Shown here one piece after another: positions 9,687 to 17,770 of a stretch of 34,171 nucleotides of DNA (within the stretch, counting starts at the first letter, position 1; every line of letters begins with the position of its first letter). The stretch lies in assembly GCA_903870905.1 (NCBI GenBank), contig CAIQEU010000050.1, forward strand, positions 1 through 34,171, written 5' to 3'. The notes under the pieces were generated by a model that saw only the letters and a list, made by a program, of their open reading frames with translations, was not told the origin of the DNA and did no database searches. Position numbers and translations under genes: made by a program. Source of the DNA: an uncultured Actinomycetes bacterium. GTDB taxonomy: Bacteria; Actinomycetota; Acidimicrobiia; Acidimicrobiales; RAAP-2.

Positions 9687-10538
9687 ATGCCGAGTGACAA
9701 GCGCGCCCGCCAGCGGGCTCAACGAGATGCAAAGCGCGCCGCCGCCCAAAAGGCTGCGCAGCGCCAGAAGGTCATCCGTCGTGTGGCCACGATCGCCGTC
9801 GTTGCTGTGGTGCTGATTGGGAGTGGATGGCTCCTCTTCGGTCGGTCATCGTCGCCTGCGCCGACCACGACCACGACCACGACCACCACGGCACCGTTGC
9901 CGTCGACGACCACGACGACGCTGAGCCCGACCTACGCCACAGCCCAGACTGCGGCCAACGCCAAGGCCGTGGCTGCAGGGTGCCCAGCAAGCCCAACGGC
10001 TCGCGCCAACAACCTGAGCTGGACAACGGAGCCGCCGATCACCATCGACACGGCGAAGACCTACTACGCCACCGTCAAGACCACCGTTGGTTCGTTCACG
10101 ATCGCCCTCGATCCAAAGCAGGCGCCCCACAACGTCAACAACTTCATCTTCTTGGCGCATCACGGCTTCTACAACTGCGTCACGTTCCACCGGGTGATCC
10201 CGAACTTCGTCATCCAAGGTGGCGACCCCACCGGAACTGGCACCGGTGGGCCGGGCTACCAAGTCACCGAGAACGAGTACCCGGCCAAGGCTGCGAACGC
10301 GGCCCTGCAGTACCCCGTTGGATCGGTGGCGATGGCCAACAGCGGGTCGGGAACGAACGGCAGTCAGTTCTTCGTCGTCACCGGCGTCAACGGTGAGGGC
10401 CTCCCGAACCAGTACACCCTGCTCGGCAAGGTCGTCTCTGGAATCGACGTGGTCCAGACCATCTCGAACTACGGCACCCCTGCTGGCGTACCACCGAACG
10501 TCATCGAGCGCATGCTCTCGGTGACGGTCACCCCCTAG
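9687..10538 (+). CDS. Membrane-anchored extracytoplasmic cyclophilin-type peptidyl-prolyl isomerase
   Basis: The 283-residue protein starts with a highly basic Ala/Arg/Lys/Gln helix (residues 1-32). One TM segment follows (about 33-51, [18 protein letters not shown]), then a Thr-rich linker (60-80), then a cyclophilin domain that would lie outside the cytoplasm. The isomerase core has [20 protein letters not shown] with the catalytic Arg, and [10 protein letters not shown]. Such enzymes help fold secreted proteins. The Thr linker is encoded by an ACCACG-type DNA repeat near 9860-9925. It is followed after 26 nt by a second cyclophilin gene, probably co-transcribed. Confidence 0.93.
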   Translation: MPSDKRARQRAQRDAKRAAAQKAAQRQKVIRRVATIAVVAVVLIGSGWLLFGRSSSPAPTTTTTTTTTAPLPSTTTTTLSPTYATAQTAANAKAVAAGCPASPTARANNLSWTTEPPITIDTAKTYYATVKTTVGSFTIALDPKQAPHNVNNFIFLAHHGFYNCVTFHRVIPNFVIQGGDPTGTGTGGPGYQVTENEYPAKAANAALQYPVGSVAMANSGSGTNGSQFFVVTGVNGEGLPNQYTLLGKVVSGIDVVQTISNYGTPAGVPPNVIERMLSVTVTP

Positions 10539-10564
10539 TCACCACCACCCCGAAGGAGAATCCC

Positions 10565-11122
10565 ATGGCCACCCCCGACGCGCCTGCCCTCGACGGCTCG
10601 AGCCCGAAGACCCAGAGTTTCAGCGGCGAGCCGCCAATGGTCATCGACCCGGCCAAGCGCTACAGCGCAGAGATGGTGACCTCCAAGGGCACCATGACCA
10701 TCGCGCTCGACCCCATCGCCGCCCCGAAGACCGTCAACAGTTTCGTCTTCCTCGCCCGCTACCACTACTTCGAGGGCATCGTCTTCCACCGAGTGATCCC
10801 GGGCTTCGTGCTCCAAGGTGGCGACCCCACCGGAACTGGCATGGGCGGACCGGGCTACAAGTTCGCTGACGAGCTCCCGAAGGCCGGACGCTACGAGCTC
10901 GGTTCGCTGGCCATGGCCAATGCTGGGCCCAACACCAACGGCAGCCAGTTCTTCATCATCTGCGGCCCCTCAGGCGTTGGCCTGCCCCCGCTCTACTCCC
11001 TCTTCGGCAAGGTCATCTCCGGCATGGACGTGGTCTCGACGATTGAAGCGGTGGGGACCCAATCCGGCAAGCCGACCGAACTCGTGGAGATCCACTCGGT
11101 CACCATCACCGAGCAGGACTGA
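10565..11122 (+). CDS. Cytosolic cyclophilin-type peptidyl-prolyl isomerase
   Basis: The 185-residue product has no signal or TM segment, so it is probably cytoplasmic. The cyclophilin core is complete: [20 protein letters not shown] (Arg76 catalytic), NTNGSQFFIICG and LYSLFGKVISGMDVV. ATG 10565 has an AAGGAG ribosome binding site at 6 nt. It closely resembles the preceding anchored cyclophilin, including a DNA stretch of over 20 identical bases around GGDPTGTG, so the pair looks like a duplication with one copy gaining an anchor. The acetyltransferase gene overlaps its stop codon. Confidence 0.95.
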   Translation: MATPDAPALDGSSPKTQSFSGEPPMVIDPAKRYSAEMVTSKGTMTIALDPIAAPKTVNSFVFLARYHYFEGIVFHRVIPGFVLQGGDPTGTGMGGPGYKFADELPKAGRYELGSLAMANAGPNTNGSQFFIICGPSGVGLPPLYSLFGKVISGMDVVSTIEAVGTQSGKPTELVEIHSVTITEQD

Positions 11123-11613
11123 CGCTGTCGACGCCACGTCCTGCGACGGTCGCTGACGTTGCGGAGATCTTCGACATGGTGTGCGGTCTCGCCGAATTCG
11201 AGCGCGCCCGTGACCAGGTCACGTCATCCCCGGAGATGCTCGAACAGCTGCTCTTCGGTCGCGGGTCGACACCGAACGGGGCGCCAGCGGCCTACGCGCA
11301 CGTCGTTGACGATGGACCAGGGTCACCATTCGCTCTCGCTGGCTTCGCGCTCTGGGGCGTGCGTGCTTCGACGTGGACCGGCCGCTACAGCCTCTACTTA
11401 GAGGACCTCTACGTCCGCCCTGAGCGACGCGGATCCGGCCACGGCACAGCCCTCCTTGAGGCGCTGGCGCAGGTGTGCTTGGAGCGCGGCTACCCACGCT
11501 TCGAGTGGTCCGTCCTCGATTGGAATGAGCCCGCCAACGTCTTCTACCGAGCCTTCGGTGCGGAGCCCCTCCCCGAGTGGGTGCTCTGGAGGCGGACCTT
11601 CGACGGCTCGTGA
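11119..11613 (+). CDS. GNAT-family N-acetyltransferase
   Basis: The protein is a small acetyl-CoA-dependent acetyltransferase. The acetyl-CoA binding motif A is LEDLYVRPERRGSGHGTALL, followed by FEWSVLDWNEPANVFYRAFGA. The N-terminal strand and helix STPRPATVADVAEIFDMVCG and LAEFERARDQV are typical of the spermidine/diamine acetyltransferase-like branch. This segment lies upstream of the first ATG (11176), so translation should begin earlier. No ATG, GTG or TTG is available there, and CTG at 11119 (overlapping the previous TGA as CTGA) or 11125 is the likely start, giving about 164 residues. The substrate is unknown. It is convergent with the next gene, with 4 nt between them. Confidence 0.85.
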   Translation: MTLSTPRPATVADVAEIFDMVCGLAEFERARDQVTSSPEMLEQLLFGRGSTPNGAPAAYAHVVDDGPGSPFALAGFALWGVRASTWTGRYSLYLEDLYVRPERRGSGHGTALLEALAQVCLERGYPRFEWSVLDWNEPANVFYRAFGAEPLPEWVLWRRTFDGS

Positions 11614-11617
11614 GTCG

Positions 11618-12280
11618 CTAGACCTCGTCGAGTTCGATGCGCTGTCCGCCTCGGTAGATCCGGACGCCGCCGGACCCGAGGGTCGCAACGATGGCTCCAT
11701 CACGGATGCAGACGCCGGCGTCAGGGTCGAGGTCAACGACGACCACCTCGGGTGGCGCCATGGCCACCGTTCTGGCCAGTCGGGCGCCCTCAGGGTCGCT
11801 GCCGTCATGGGTGACGACCGCCAAACCGCGCTCGAGGCCGAGGCCCAGGGTCAGCGCACCGCCACGAGGATCCACCATCGGCTCGACGATGGCCGACGCT
11901 GCAGCCCCACTGGCCACCACGGTGGCACCGTGGCCGTACGCGAGCATGAGCGCATCAAGCGCAGCTGAGTTGGCCAGCACACTGCGCAGGTGCAGGGCGT
12001 TGCCGCCAGTGAACCAGACTGTCGATGCTCTCCGAATCCGATCAGCGATCTCTTGCTCCCCGGCCTCGCGGTGGCTGAGCACCATGAGCGCTTCGAGACG
12101 GACGCCGAAGGGATCGAGGGCTTCAGCCATCTCCACGACGAGGCGCTCCGGGTGGAGGTAGGCAGCAGCTGTTGGCAGCACCAGCACGTCCATCGAGGTG
12201 AACGTGCTCACCACCGCTCCATCGAGCAGGGGCGAGGTTCCAACGGGGGCACCACCGAGGAGCACGAGGGTTTGCGGCAT
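11618..12280 (-). CDS. Peptidase S51 / cyanophycinase-like protein, probably inactive
   Basis: The 220-residue product has the flavodoxin-like layout of the S51 family: LVLLGG at the start, VLVLPTAAAY, and the conserved VWFTGGNALHL (residues 88-98), which corresponds to the F-T-G-G-D/N motif. The nucleophile strand normally reads G-T-S-A-G-A; here it is VVASGAAASAIV (121-132), with Gly at the expected serine position. An adjacent Ser124 could substitute, but loss of peptidase activity is more likely. The family otherwise cleaves aspartyl dipeptides or cyanophycin. The role here is unknown. It is divergent from the hydroxyacyl-CoA dehydrogenase gene. Confidence 0.75.
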   Translation of the reverse strand: MPQTLVLLGGAPVGTSPLLDGAVVSTFTSMDVLVLPTAAAYLHPERLVVEMAEALDPFGVRLEALMVLSHREAGEQEIADRIRRASTVWFTGGNALHLRSVLANSAALDALMLAYGHGATVVASGAAASAIVEPMVDPRGGALTLGLGLERGLAVVTHDGSDPEGARLARTVAMAPPEVVVVDLDPDAGVCIRDGAIVATLGSGGVRIYRGGQRIELDEV

Positions 12281-12319
12281 GTGACCATCGTTGCACCTCG
12301 GGCGAGCGATGGTCAGGAG

Positions 12320-12348
12320 TTGGGCAGTTTGTCCCTGCCAACTAGCAT
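12320..12348 (+). promoter_or_regulatory. Promoter of the 3-hydroxyacyl-CoA dehydrogenase / ecm operon
   Basis: TTGGGC at 12320-12325 is followed by a 17-nt spacer and TAGCAT at 12343-12348. The start codon ATG 12356 begins 7 nt later. This is one of the few sites with both a -35 and a -10 element, and it predicts a leaderless mRNA. Confidence 0.55.
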
Positions 12349-12355
12349 TCGCACC

Positions 12356-13210
12356 ATGACTATCGAGAGCGTTGGCATCATCGGATCAGGAATCATGGGC
12401 TCGGGTATCGCCGAGGTGGCGGCCGCAGCCGGGCACACCGTGGTGCTGCGGAGTCGGAGCCAGGCATCTGCCGATGCCATGGTCGCCGGTCTCGCCAAGT
12501 CGCTCGCCAAGCAGGTCGAGCGAGGCAAGAAGACCCAAGAGGACGCTGACGCCATTCTCGGCCGCGTGAGTGCCACCACGGAGTTGTCCGCCCTCGCCAA
12601 CTGTGACCTCGTCATTGAGTCCGTCGTTGAGGACCTCGCGGTCAAGCTCGCCCTCTTCGCCGAGCTCGACGGCATTGTGAAGGAAGGGGCGATTATCGCC
12701 ACCAACACCTCCACGCTCCCCGTCGTTGAGATGGCGGTTGCCACCAATCGTCCAGAGCGGGTGTGCGGCGTCCACTTCTTCAACCCCGCCCCAGCCATGG
12801 CGCTCGTGGAGATCGTTCGGGCGCTCACGACCTCTGATGCCACCATTGCCGAGGTCACCGAATTCGCCGCTCGCTGCGGCAAGGACCCTGTTGAGGTCAC
12901 CGACCGCGCCGGCTTCATCGTCAACGCCCTGCTCTTCCCCTACCTCAACCACGCTGTGACCTTGATGGAGAACGGGGTGGCGACCAAAGAGGGGATCGAC
13001 GCCGCAATGAAGGGTGGCTGCGGGTTCCCCATGGGACCCTTCGCCCTCCTCGACCTCGTGGGACTCGACACCTCGGTGGCCATCTTGGATGCGCTCTACG
13101 CGGAGACCAAGAGCCCAGCAGCCAATGCTGCCCCGACCCTTCGCCGCATGCTCGCTGCCGGCCAACTCGGCCGCAAGTCCGGTAGCGGCTTCTACGACTA
13201 CAAGAGGTAG
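12356..13210 (+). CDS. hbd: 3-hydroxybutyryl-CoA dehydrogenase (3-hydroxyacyl-CoA dehydrogenase family)
   Basis: The 284-residue enzyme interconverts acetoacetyl-CoA and 3-hydroxybutyryl-CoA. The N-terminal Rossmann fold shows GIIGSGIMGSGIAEVAAAAG. The active-site region has GVHFFNPAPAMALVEI with the catalytic His, and the C-terminal domain has DRAGFIVNALLFPYLNHA and GCGFPMGPFALLDLVGLD. Beta strand 2 ends VVLRSRS, without the Asp that binds the NAD ribose, so NADP(H) use is likely. The ethylmalonyl-CoA mutase gene follows after 5 nt, so both are in one operon. Together with the thiolase and ccr it would form the acetyl-CoA to ethylmalonyl-CoA branch. Confidence 0.93.
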   Translation: MTIESVGIIGSGIMGSGIAEVAAAAGHTVVLRSRSQASADAMVAGLAKSLAKQVERGKKTQEDADAILGRVSATTELSALANCDLVIESVVEDLAVKLALFAELDGIVKEGAIIATNTSTLPVVEMAVATNRPERVCGVHFFNPAPAMALVEIVRALTTSDATIAEVTEFAARCGKDPVEVTDRAGFIVNALLFPYLNHAVTLMENGVATKEGIDAAMKGGCGFPMGPFALLDLVGLDTSVAILDALYAETKSPAANAAPTLRRMLAAGQLGRKSGSGFYDYKR

Positions 13211-13215
13211 GCACC

Positions 13216-15198
13216 ATGGCGTCATCCCCCGAGAAGCAGCGCTCGAACCCGTGGGTGATGCGCACCTACTCGGGGCACTCGACCGCCAAGGCCAGCAACG
13301 AGCTCTACCGGACGAACCTGGCCAAGGGCCAAACCGGCCTCTCCATCGCATTCGACCTGCCCACCCAAACCGGGTACGACCCTGACGACCCGCGGGCGAC
13401 GGGAGAAGTTGGCAAGGTCGGCGTGCCCGTTGCCCACTTGGGCCACATGCGGGAACTCTTCGACCAGATCCCCATCGCCGAGATGAACACCTCGATGACG
13501 ATCAACGCCACCGCGGCCTGGTTGCTCGGCCTCTACCTCGCCCACGCCACTGAGCAGGGTGCTGACCTCGCGCTCCTGCAGGGCACCACGCAGAACGACA
13601 TCGTGAAGGAGTACCTCTCTCGAGGAACCTTCATCTTCCCCCCACAGGCGTCGCTCCGACTCATCGTGGACATGATTGCGTTCACCGTGGTCAACGTTCC
13701 AAAGTGGAATCCCATCAACGTCTGCAGCTACCACCTCCAAGAAGCTGGAGCCACGCCAACCCAAGAAGTGGCCTACGCCTTAGCCACCGCGATTGGCGTG
13801 CTCGATGCTGTCCGAGATTCGGGGAAGATCGACCCAGAGTTGCTCCCAGAGGTGGTCGGTCGAATCTCGTTCTTCTGCAACGCCGGCATTCGCTTCGTCG
13901 AAGAGACCGCCAAGATGCGGGCGTTCACGAAGTTGTGGGAACAGATCTGTCTCGAGCGCTACGGCGTTACCGATCCCAAGCTGCGCCGCTTCCGCTACGG
14001 GGTGCAAGTCAACTCCCTCGGTCTCACCGAACAGCAGCCCGAGAACAACATCACCCGCATCGTCCTCGAATCCTTGGGCGTCACCTTGTCGGCAGATGCT
14101 CGGGCCCGTGCCCTGCAGCTGCCTGCGTGGAACGAAGCACTCGGACTCCCCCGACCATGGGATCAGCAGTGGAGCCTTCGCATCCAGCAAGTTCTGGCCT
14201 TTGAATCCGACCTCTTGGAGTACGGGGACCTCTTCGAGGGCTCCGTCGTCATGGAGCGGCTGACCACCGAGATCGCCGAAGCTGCAACCGCAGAGCTGCA
14301 GGAAATCTTGGACCTCGGTGGTGCGTTCAACGCTGTTGAGGAAATGAAGCGTCGCCTCGTCGCCTCCCAATCCGAGCGAGTGCGCCGAATTGAGACCGGC
14401 GAGCAGACCGTCATTGGGGTAAACCGCTTCACCGAAACGGCACCCTCGCCCCTCCAGAGCGACGAGCTCGAGGCCATCATGAAGGTCGACCCCGCCGTCG
14501 ACGCCCACGTGAAAGCCGACGTGGCCGCGTGGCGAGCGAGTCGAGATGACGCAGCGATCAGCGCAGCGCTCGTCGAACTCGAACGAGTTGCCCGGAGCAA
14601 CGCCCCAGAGGACAACATCATGGTGCCCACCATGGTGCTCGCCACGGCGGGAGGAACGACTGGGGAGTGGGCGACTACCTTGCGCATGGTCTTCGGTGAG
14701 TACCGAGCACCGACCGGCGTGGCCGGCGGCGTTGGACATCGTGGCCAGGAACTCTCGAGCATCGTGGCCCGGTCCAAGGCCATCACCGACGCCACTGGTC
14801 AGCCGCCGCGTCTCCTCGTGGCCAAGCCTGGACTCGACGGCCACTCCAACGGCGCCGAGCAAATCGCCGTCGCTGCTCGTGACGGGGGTTTCGAGGTCAT
14901 CTACCAGGGCATCCGCCTCACCCCAGCCGAGATCGTGGCTGCGGCAGTCGATGAAGACGTCGACGTCGTTGGCATTTCGATCCTCTCAGGTTCACACCTT
15001 CAACTCGTTCCCGAGATCGTGAAGGGACTCGAGGCAGCAGGATCGAACGCGGCGATCGTCGTCGGCGGCATCATTCCCGACGACGACGCAGCCACCCTGC
15101 TCGACCACGGGATCGACGCGGTCTTCACGCCGAAGGACTTCCGCTTCGAGCAGATCCTGTCTACCCTGCAAGATCTCGTTGAGGCTCGTCGGGCCTAG
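13216..15198 (+). CDS. ecm: Ethylmalonyl-CoA mutase (coenzyme B12-dependent)
   Basis: The 660-residue single chain combines the mutase barrel (about residues 10-520) with a C-terminal cobalamin-binding domain (530-660). Its base-off B12 motif is GLDGHSNGAEQIA, with Asp541, the lower-ligand His543 and Gly546. Segments such as RTYSGHSTAKASN, NTSMTINATAAWLLGLY, KWNPINVCSYHLQEAGATP and VNSLGLTEQQPENN match the ethylmalonyl-CoA mutase/MeaA group rather than the heterodimeric or 700-plus-residue methylmalonyl-CoA mutases. It converts (2R)-ethylmalonyl-CoA to methylsuccinyl-CoA. The ccr and epimerase genes 6-9 kb away support this. Methylmalonyl- or isobutyryl-CoA mutase activity is the alternative. 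It follows hbd after 5 nt with an AGAGGT ribosome binding site. Confidence 0.92.
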   Translation: MASSPEKQRSNPWVMRTYSGHSTAKASNELYRTNLAKGQTGLSIAFDLPTQTGYDPDDPRATGEVGKVGVPVAHLGHMRELFDQIPIAEMNTSMTINATAAWLLGLYLAHATEQGADLALLQGTTQNDIVKEYLSRGTFIFPPQASLRLIVDMIAFTVVNVPKWNPINVCSYHLQEAGATPTQEVAYALATAIGVLDAVRDSGKIDPELLPEVVGRISFFCNAGIRFVEETAKMRAFTKLWEQICLERYGVTDPKLRRFRYGVQVNSLGLTEQQPENNITRIVLESLGVTLSADARARALQLPAWNEALGLPRPWDQQWSLRIQQVLAFESDLLEYGDLFEGSVVMERLTTEIAEAATAELQEILDLGGAFNAVEEMKRRLVASQSERVRRIETGEQTVIGVNRFTETAPSPLQSDELEAIMKVDPAVDAHVKADVAAWRASRDDAAISAALVELERVARSNAPEDNIMVPTMVLATAGGTTGEWATTLRMVFGEYRAPTGVAGGVGHRGQELSSIVARSKAITDATGQPPRLLVAKPGLDGHSNGAEQIAVAARDGGFEVIYQGIRLTPAEIVAAAVDEDVDVVGISILSGSHLQLVPEIVKGLEAAGSNAAIVVGGIIPDDDAATLLDHGIDAVFTPKDFRFEQILSTLQDLVEARRA

Positions 15199-15199
15199 T

Positions 15200-15222
15200 C
15201 GCCCTTCGCTGCCCCAAGGGCG
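15200..15222 (+). terminator. Hairpin after ecm
   Basis: CGCCCTT (15200-15206) pairs perfectly with AAGGGCG (15216-15222), starting 2 nt after the ecm stop codon. No U-tract follows, so termination is only suggested by position. Confidence 0.35.
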
Positions 15223-15237
15223 CACCACATTCGCCAC

Positions 15238-15243
15238 TAGGCT
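15238..15243 (+). promoter_or_regulatory. -10 box (TAGGCT) of the solute-binding protein gene
   Basis: TAGGCT lies 60 nt before ATG 15304. This gives a leader of about 50 nt that carries a TGAGGAA ribosome binding site, unlike the leaderless genes around it. Confidence 0.45.
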
Positions 15244-15303
15244 CCCGAGCAGCGTCAAACTCGTATCGGCTTCATCCACCCCTGTACCCCTGAGGAATTC
15301 ACC

Positions 15304-16890
15304 ATGCCGCAACTCCCCTCCCGACGCTCCTCCCTGCGCCGACTCCGCACGCTCGCCGTTACCGCGGTGGCTGCTGGATCACTCGCCACGACCGCACTCG
15401 TCGCTGCACCAGCGAGCGCAACTGCCCCATCGGTTCGCATCGGCCTCGAGGGACCGATCACCGGGAGCCAGTCGAGCATCGGGCTCGGAATGCTCAACGC
15501 CGCCAAAATGGCAGCAGCCGACCTCAACGCCCACGGTGGCATTCTCGGGCGCCACGTGGTCATCGTTCCCATTGACGACCAGGCGAATCCCGCGATCGGC
15601 GTGGCAGCAGCCAAGGCGGCACTGGCTTCGGGCCTCGATGGGATCGTCGGTCCCTACAACTCGGGCGTCGGGGCCAAGACCCTTCCGCTCTACCGGGCCG
15701 CTGGACTGGTGCCGATCCGCCTCACCTCGGCGAATAGCACCCAGGGTTTCGGCGTCACCCTCCAGCCCATGACGAGCCAAATTGCGCCAGTGGCCACCAC
15801 GGCCATCACCAACTGGGAACATGCGACGCGGGTCGGCATCATCTACGACGGCACCCCTGGCTACACCGCATCTGCCAACACCGCGATGGTCACTGACCTC
15901 ACCAATGCCGGTGTCACGATCACGGCCGACACGGCGATCACGCCAGGCCAAGCCTCCTACGACGCTGCGGTGACCGCAGTCGATGGCACCACCCCTGACC
16001 TCATCTACGTCATCGCGTACTACCCCGAGGCTGGCAAGGTTGCTGCGTCAATGGCGAACCTCGCCTCACCCGCGAAGTGCTTCGCCGACTTCGGAGCCTA
16101 CGACAACGCCTTCGTCCAGACCGCAGGTGTCGATGCCGCGATGAAGTGTCCGGTCCTCGGCGTCCCCGCACCGAGCGACTACAACGGCGCATCGGCACAC
16201 CTCGCCGAGTACCGAGCGATGTTCCACAGCGCTCCAGGAACCTGGGGGCCCTATGCCTACGACTCGGTGAATCTCTTGGCGGCTGCAGCCACCTCAACCG
16301 GAGGATTTGGACACAATGCCTTGCTCTCCTACTTCCACACTGAGCGACACTGGTCGGGGTGGACGGGACCCGCGCGTTTTGACGTTGCAACCGGCAACCG
16401 AATCCCTTCACCTGTAGTGGTCACCTCGACCAACCTGAACGGCGCACTCCACACTGACCCGAGTTGGCAGGAATCGACGGGCGTCAAGCGAGGGAACTTC
16501 ACGTTCGACACCTTGCTGACCTCGAGCGGCACCACCCTCCACACCGTTGATGGCGTCAAGGTCTACGGGTGGAATGACCTCGTTGGCACGATTACCGCAG
16601 GTCCTCCCATCAGCGTGCAGATGCAGGGCAACGTCAACTACGTGAACGGCAGCGGAGCCTTCACTGGCTTCCTCACCTTCACCTTCGCCGACGGTGCGAC
16701 CATCGGACTGTCGATGAACGGTTCGGCAACACACCACGCCAATGGTTCGACCACCTTCGTCGCCCCACTGACGGTGATTGGTGGGACCGGACTCTACGCG
16801 AATGCTCGTGGCACCGGAACCTTCACCGGCAGCCGAACCGGAGCCCTTGGATCCCCCGTCACTATGGACGTGCAGCTCCACCTCAACTGA
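15304..16890 (+). CDS. Secreted branched-chain-amino-acid-type solute-binding protein with a C-terminal beta domain
   Basis: The 528-residue protein has a Sec signal peptide (basic start, hydrophobic 17-35, cleavage near ASA-TAP after residue 39). Residues about 44-395 form a type I periplasmic binding fold of the LivJ/amide-binding kind: RIGLEGPITGSQSSIGLGML, NAHGGILGRHVVIVPIDDQ, WGPYAYDSVNLLAAA. There is no lipobox Cys, so it may be free or wall-associated. Residues about 424-528 are an added Gly/Thr/Ser-rich beta domain ending VIGGTGLYANARGTGTFTGS, which resembles allene-oxide-cyclase/dirigent-type barrels. No ABC permease or ATPase genes are adjacent. The ligand is unknown. A TGAGGAA ribosome binding site precedes the ATG. 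Confidence 0.85.
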   Translation: MPQLPSRRSSLRRLRTLAVTAVAAGSLATTALVAAPASATAPSVRIGLEGPITGSQSSIGLGMLNAAKMAAADLNAHGGILGRHVVIVPIDDQANPAIGVAAAKAALASGLDGIVGPYNSGVGAKTLPLYRAAGLVPIRLTSANSTQGFGVTLQPMTSQIAPVATTAITNWEHATRVGIIYDGTPGYTASANTAMVTDLTNAGVTITADTAITPGQASYDAAVTAVDGTTPDLIYVIAYYPEAGKVAASMANLASPAKCFADFGAYDNAFVQTAGVDAAMKCPVLGVPAPSDYNGASAHLAEYRAMFHSAPGTWGPYAYDSVNLLAAAATSTGGFGHNALLSYFHTERHWSGWTGPARFDVATGNRIPSPVVVTSTNLNGALHTDPSWQESTGVKRGNFTFDTLLTSSGTTLHTVDGVKVYGWNDLVGTITAGPPISVQMQGNVNYVNGSGAFTGFLTFTFADGATIGLSMNGSATHHANGSTTFVAPLTVIGGTGLYANARGTGTFTGSRTGALGSPVTMDVQLHLN

Positions 16891-16916
16891 GCAGCACCCC
16901 AGTCGGAGACTGACCC

Positions 16917-16954
16917 TCGTGCCCCTGCAGCGACTCCTCGCTGTGGGGGCACGA
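16917..16954 (+). terminator. Strong bidirectional hairpin between convergent genes
   Basis: Positions 16917-16932 pair without mismatch (two G-U pairs) with 16939-16954 around a 6-nt loop, a 16-bp stem. It sits between the stop codons of the solute-binding protein and the methyltransferase and could serve both strands. The flanking sequence is pyrimidine-rich but lacks a true U-tract. Confidence 0.7.
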
Positions 16955-16964
16955 CTGTGTCTGT

Positions 16965-17708
16965 CTACTCTGGCTCGCTGATCACCAGCCGCAAACTTCC
17001 GTCGAAGGTGGGCTGGGTACGGAGGTGGCCGTAGCGTGCGTCCCACGAGCCATCGCTGAGGGACTGGTCGAGGCGATGAATGATGGCCGCTTCCTCCTCA
17101 GGGGAAACGAAGTTCCACGCAGACTGCGCGGCACGGACCTCTCGTTGCAGGAACGGCTCTGGGCGTCCGTAGAAGGCGGGCATGAACCCATCGGTGCAGG
17201 TGAGTGGCACCGGTACGGTTTCTATTCGCACCGTGCCACCGAGCCCAGCTGCGATGCGCTCGAGCTTCGGCATCCGGCCGGCTTCGTGGGTCCACAACTC
17301 TGGGGCGTAGTCGTTGAACCAGAAGGTCGGGAGATGACCCGGATCGAAGGTCATGATGACGACCGGGCCGCTGGCCACTCGGCGGATCTCAGCGAGCCCT
17401 GCTTCGAGGTCCGGCCACTGGTGGACCGTGATCGTGGCCATGGCTGCCTCGACCGCGTCGTCGCTGAGTGGAAGCCGCTCGGCAGTGGCGTCGATCGCTG
17501 CGGGATGGGTTGGGGGACGCTGGGCCCGCATGGTGGCGGAGGGTTCAACCGCGATCACGTCTCGATCGAGCGGCTCGTAGGAACCGGCACCCGCACCGAC
17601 GTTGACCACCGTGCGGGCACTGCCGAGGGCAGCCCAGATTGCCGCTTCAATCGTCGGATCGGGTTGGCGGATTCGGGCGTAGCCAGCACCACCTGCTTCG
17701 TAGTCCAC
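16965..17708 (-). CDS. SAM-dependent class I methyltransferase
   Basis: The 247-residue product has methyltransferase motif I at VVNVGAGAGSYEP (residues about 33-45), the acidic ribose-binding end of strand 2 at VIAVEPS, then DATAERLPLSDDAVEAAMA and the post-motif strand GPVVIMTFDPG. This is the UbiE/Methyltransf_11 layout. The substrate cannot be deduced. GTG 17708 (MDYEAGGAGYARIRQPDP) gives a typical start for this group, although no clear ribosome binding site or -10 box is seen. It is divergent from the GNAT gene at 17771. Confidence 0.87.
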   Translation of the reverse strand: MDYEAGGAGYARIRQPDPTIEAAIWAALGSARTVVNVGAGAGSYEPLDRDVIAVEPSATMRAQRPPTHPAAIDATAERLPLSDDAVEAAMATITVHQWPDLEAGLAEIRRVASGPVVIMTFDPGHLPTFWFNDYAPELWTHEAGRMPKLERIAAGLGGTVRIETVPVPLTCTDGFMPAFYGRPEPFLQREVRAAQSAWNFVSPEEEAAIIHRLDQSLSDGSWDARYGHLRTQPTFDGSLRLVISEPE

Positions 17709-17758
17709 GTCACCAGCGGGTCGTTCGCGCAGGTCCCCAGTGCACCCACAGTCCCTCG

Positions 17759-17764
17759 TAGGAT
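17759..17764 (+). promoter_or_regulatory. -10 box (TAGGAT), leaderless acetyltransferase gene
   Basis: TAGGAT ends 6 nt before GTG 17771 and no ribosome binding site is present. Confidence 0.45.
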
Positions 17765-17770
17765 TGCAGT

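Noticed and set aside
9855-9930. ACCACG-type short DNA repeat as a CRISPR or regulatory array
   Set aside because: It is in frame and encodes the Thr-rich linker between the membrane anchor and the cyclophilin domain. There are no spacers.
13100-13216. Cobalamin riboswitch before the B12-dependent mutase gene
   Set aside because: The mutase gene starts 5 nt after hbd, and the hbd transcript appears leaderless. There is no room for a riboswitch and no B12-box-like sequence.
13780-14862. Long open frame of 360 codons antisense to the ethylmalonyl-CoA mutase gene
   Set aside because: The sense strand encodes a complete, highly conserved enzyme here. The antisense frame arises from third-position GC bias.
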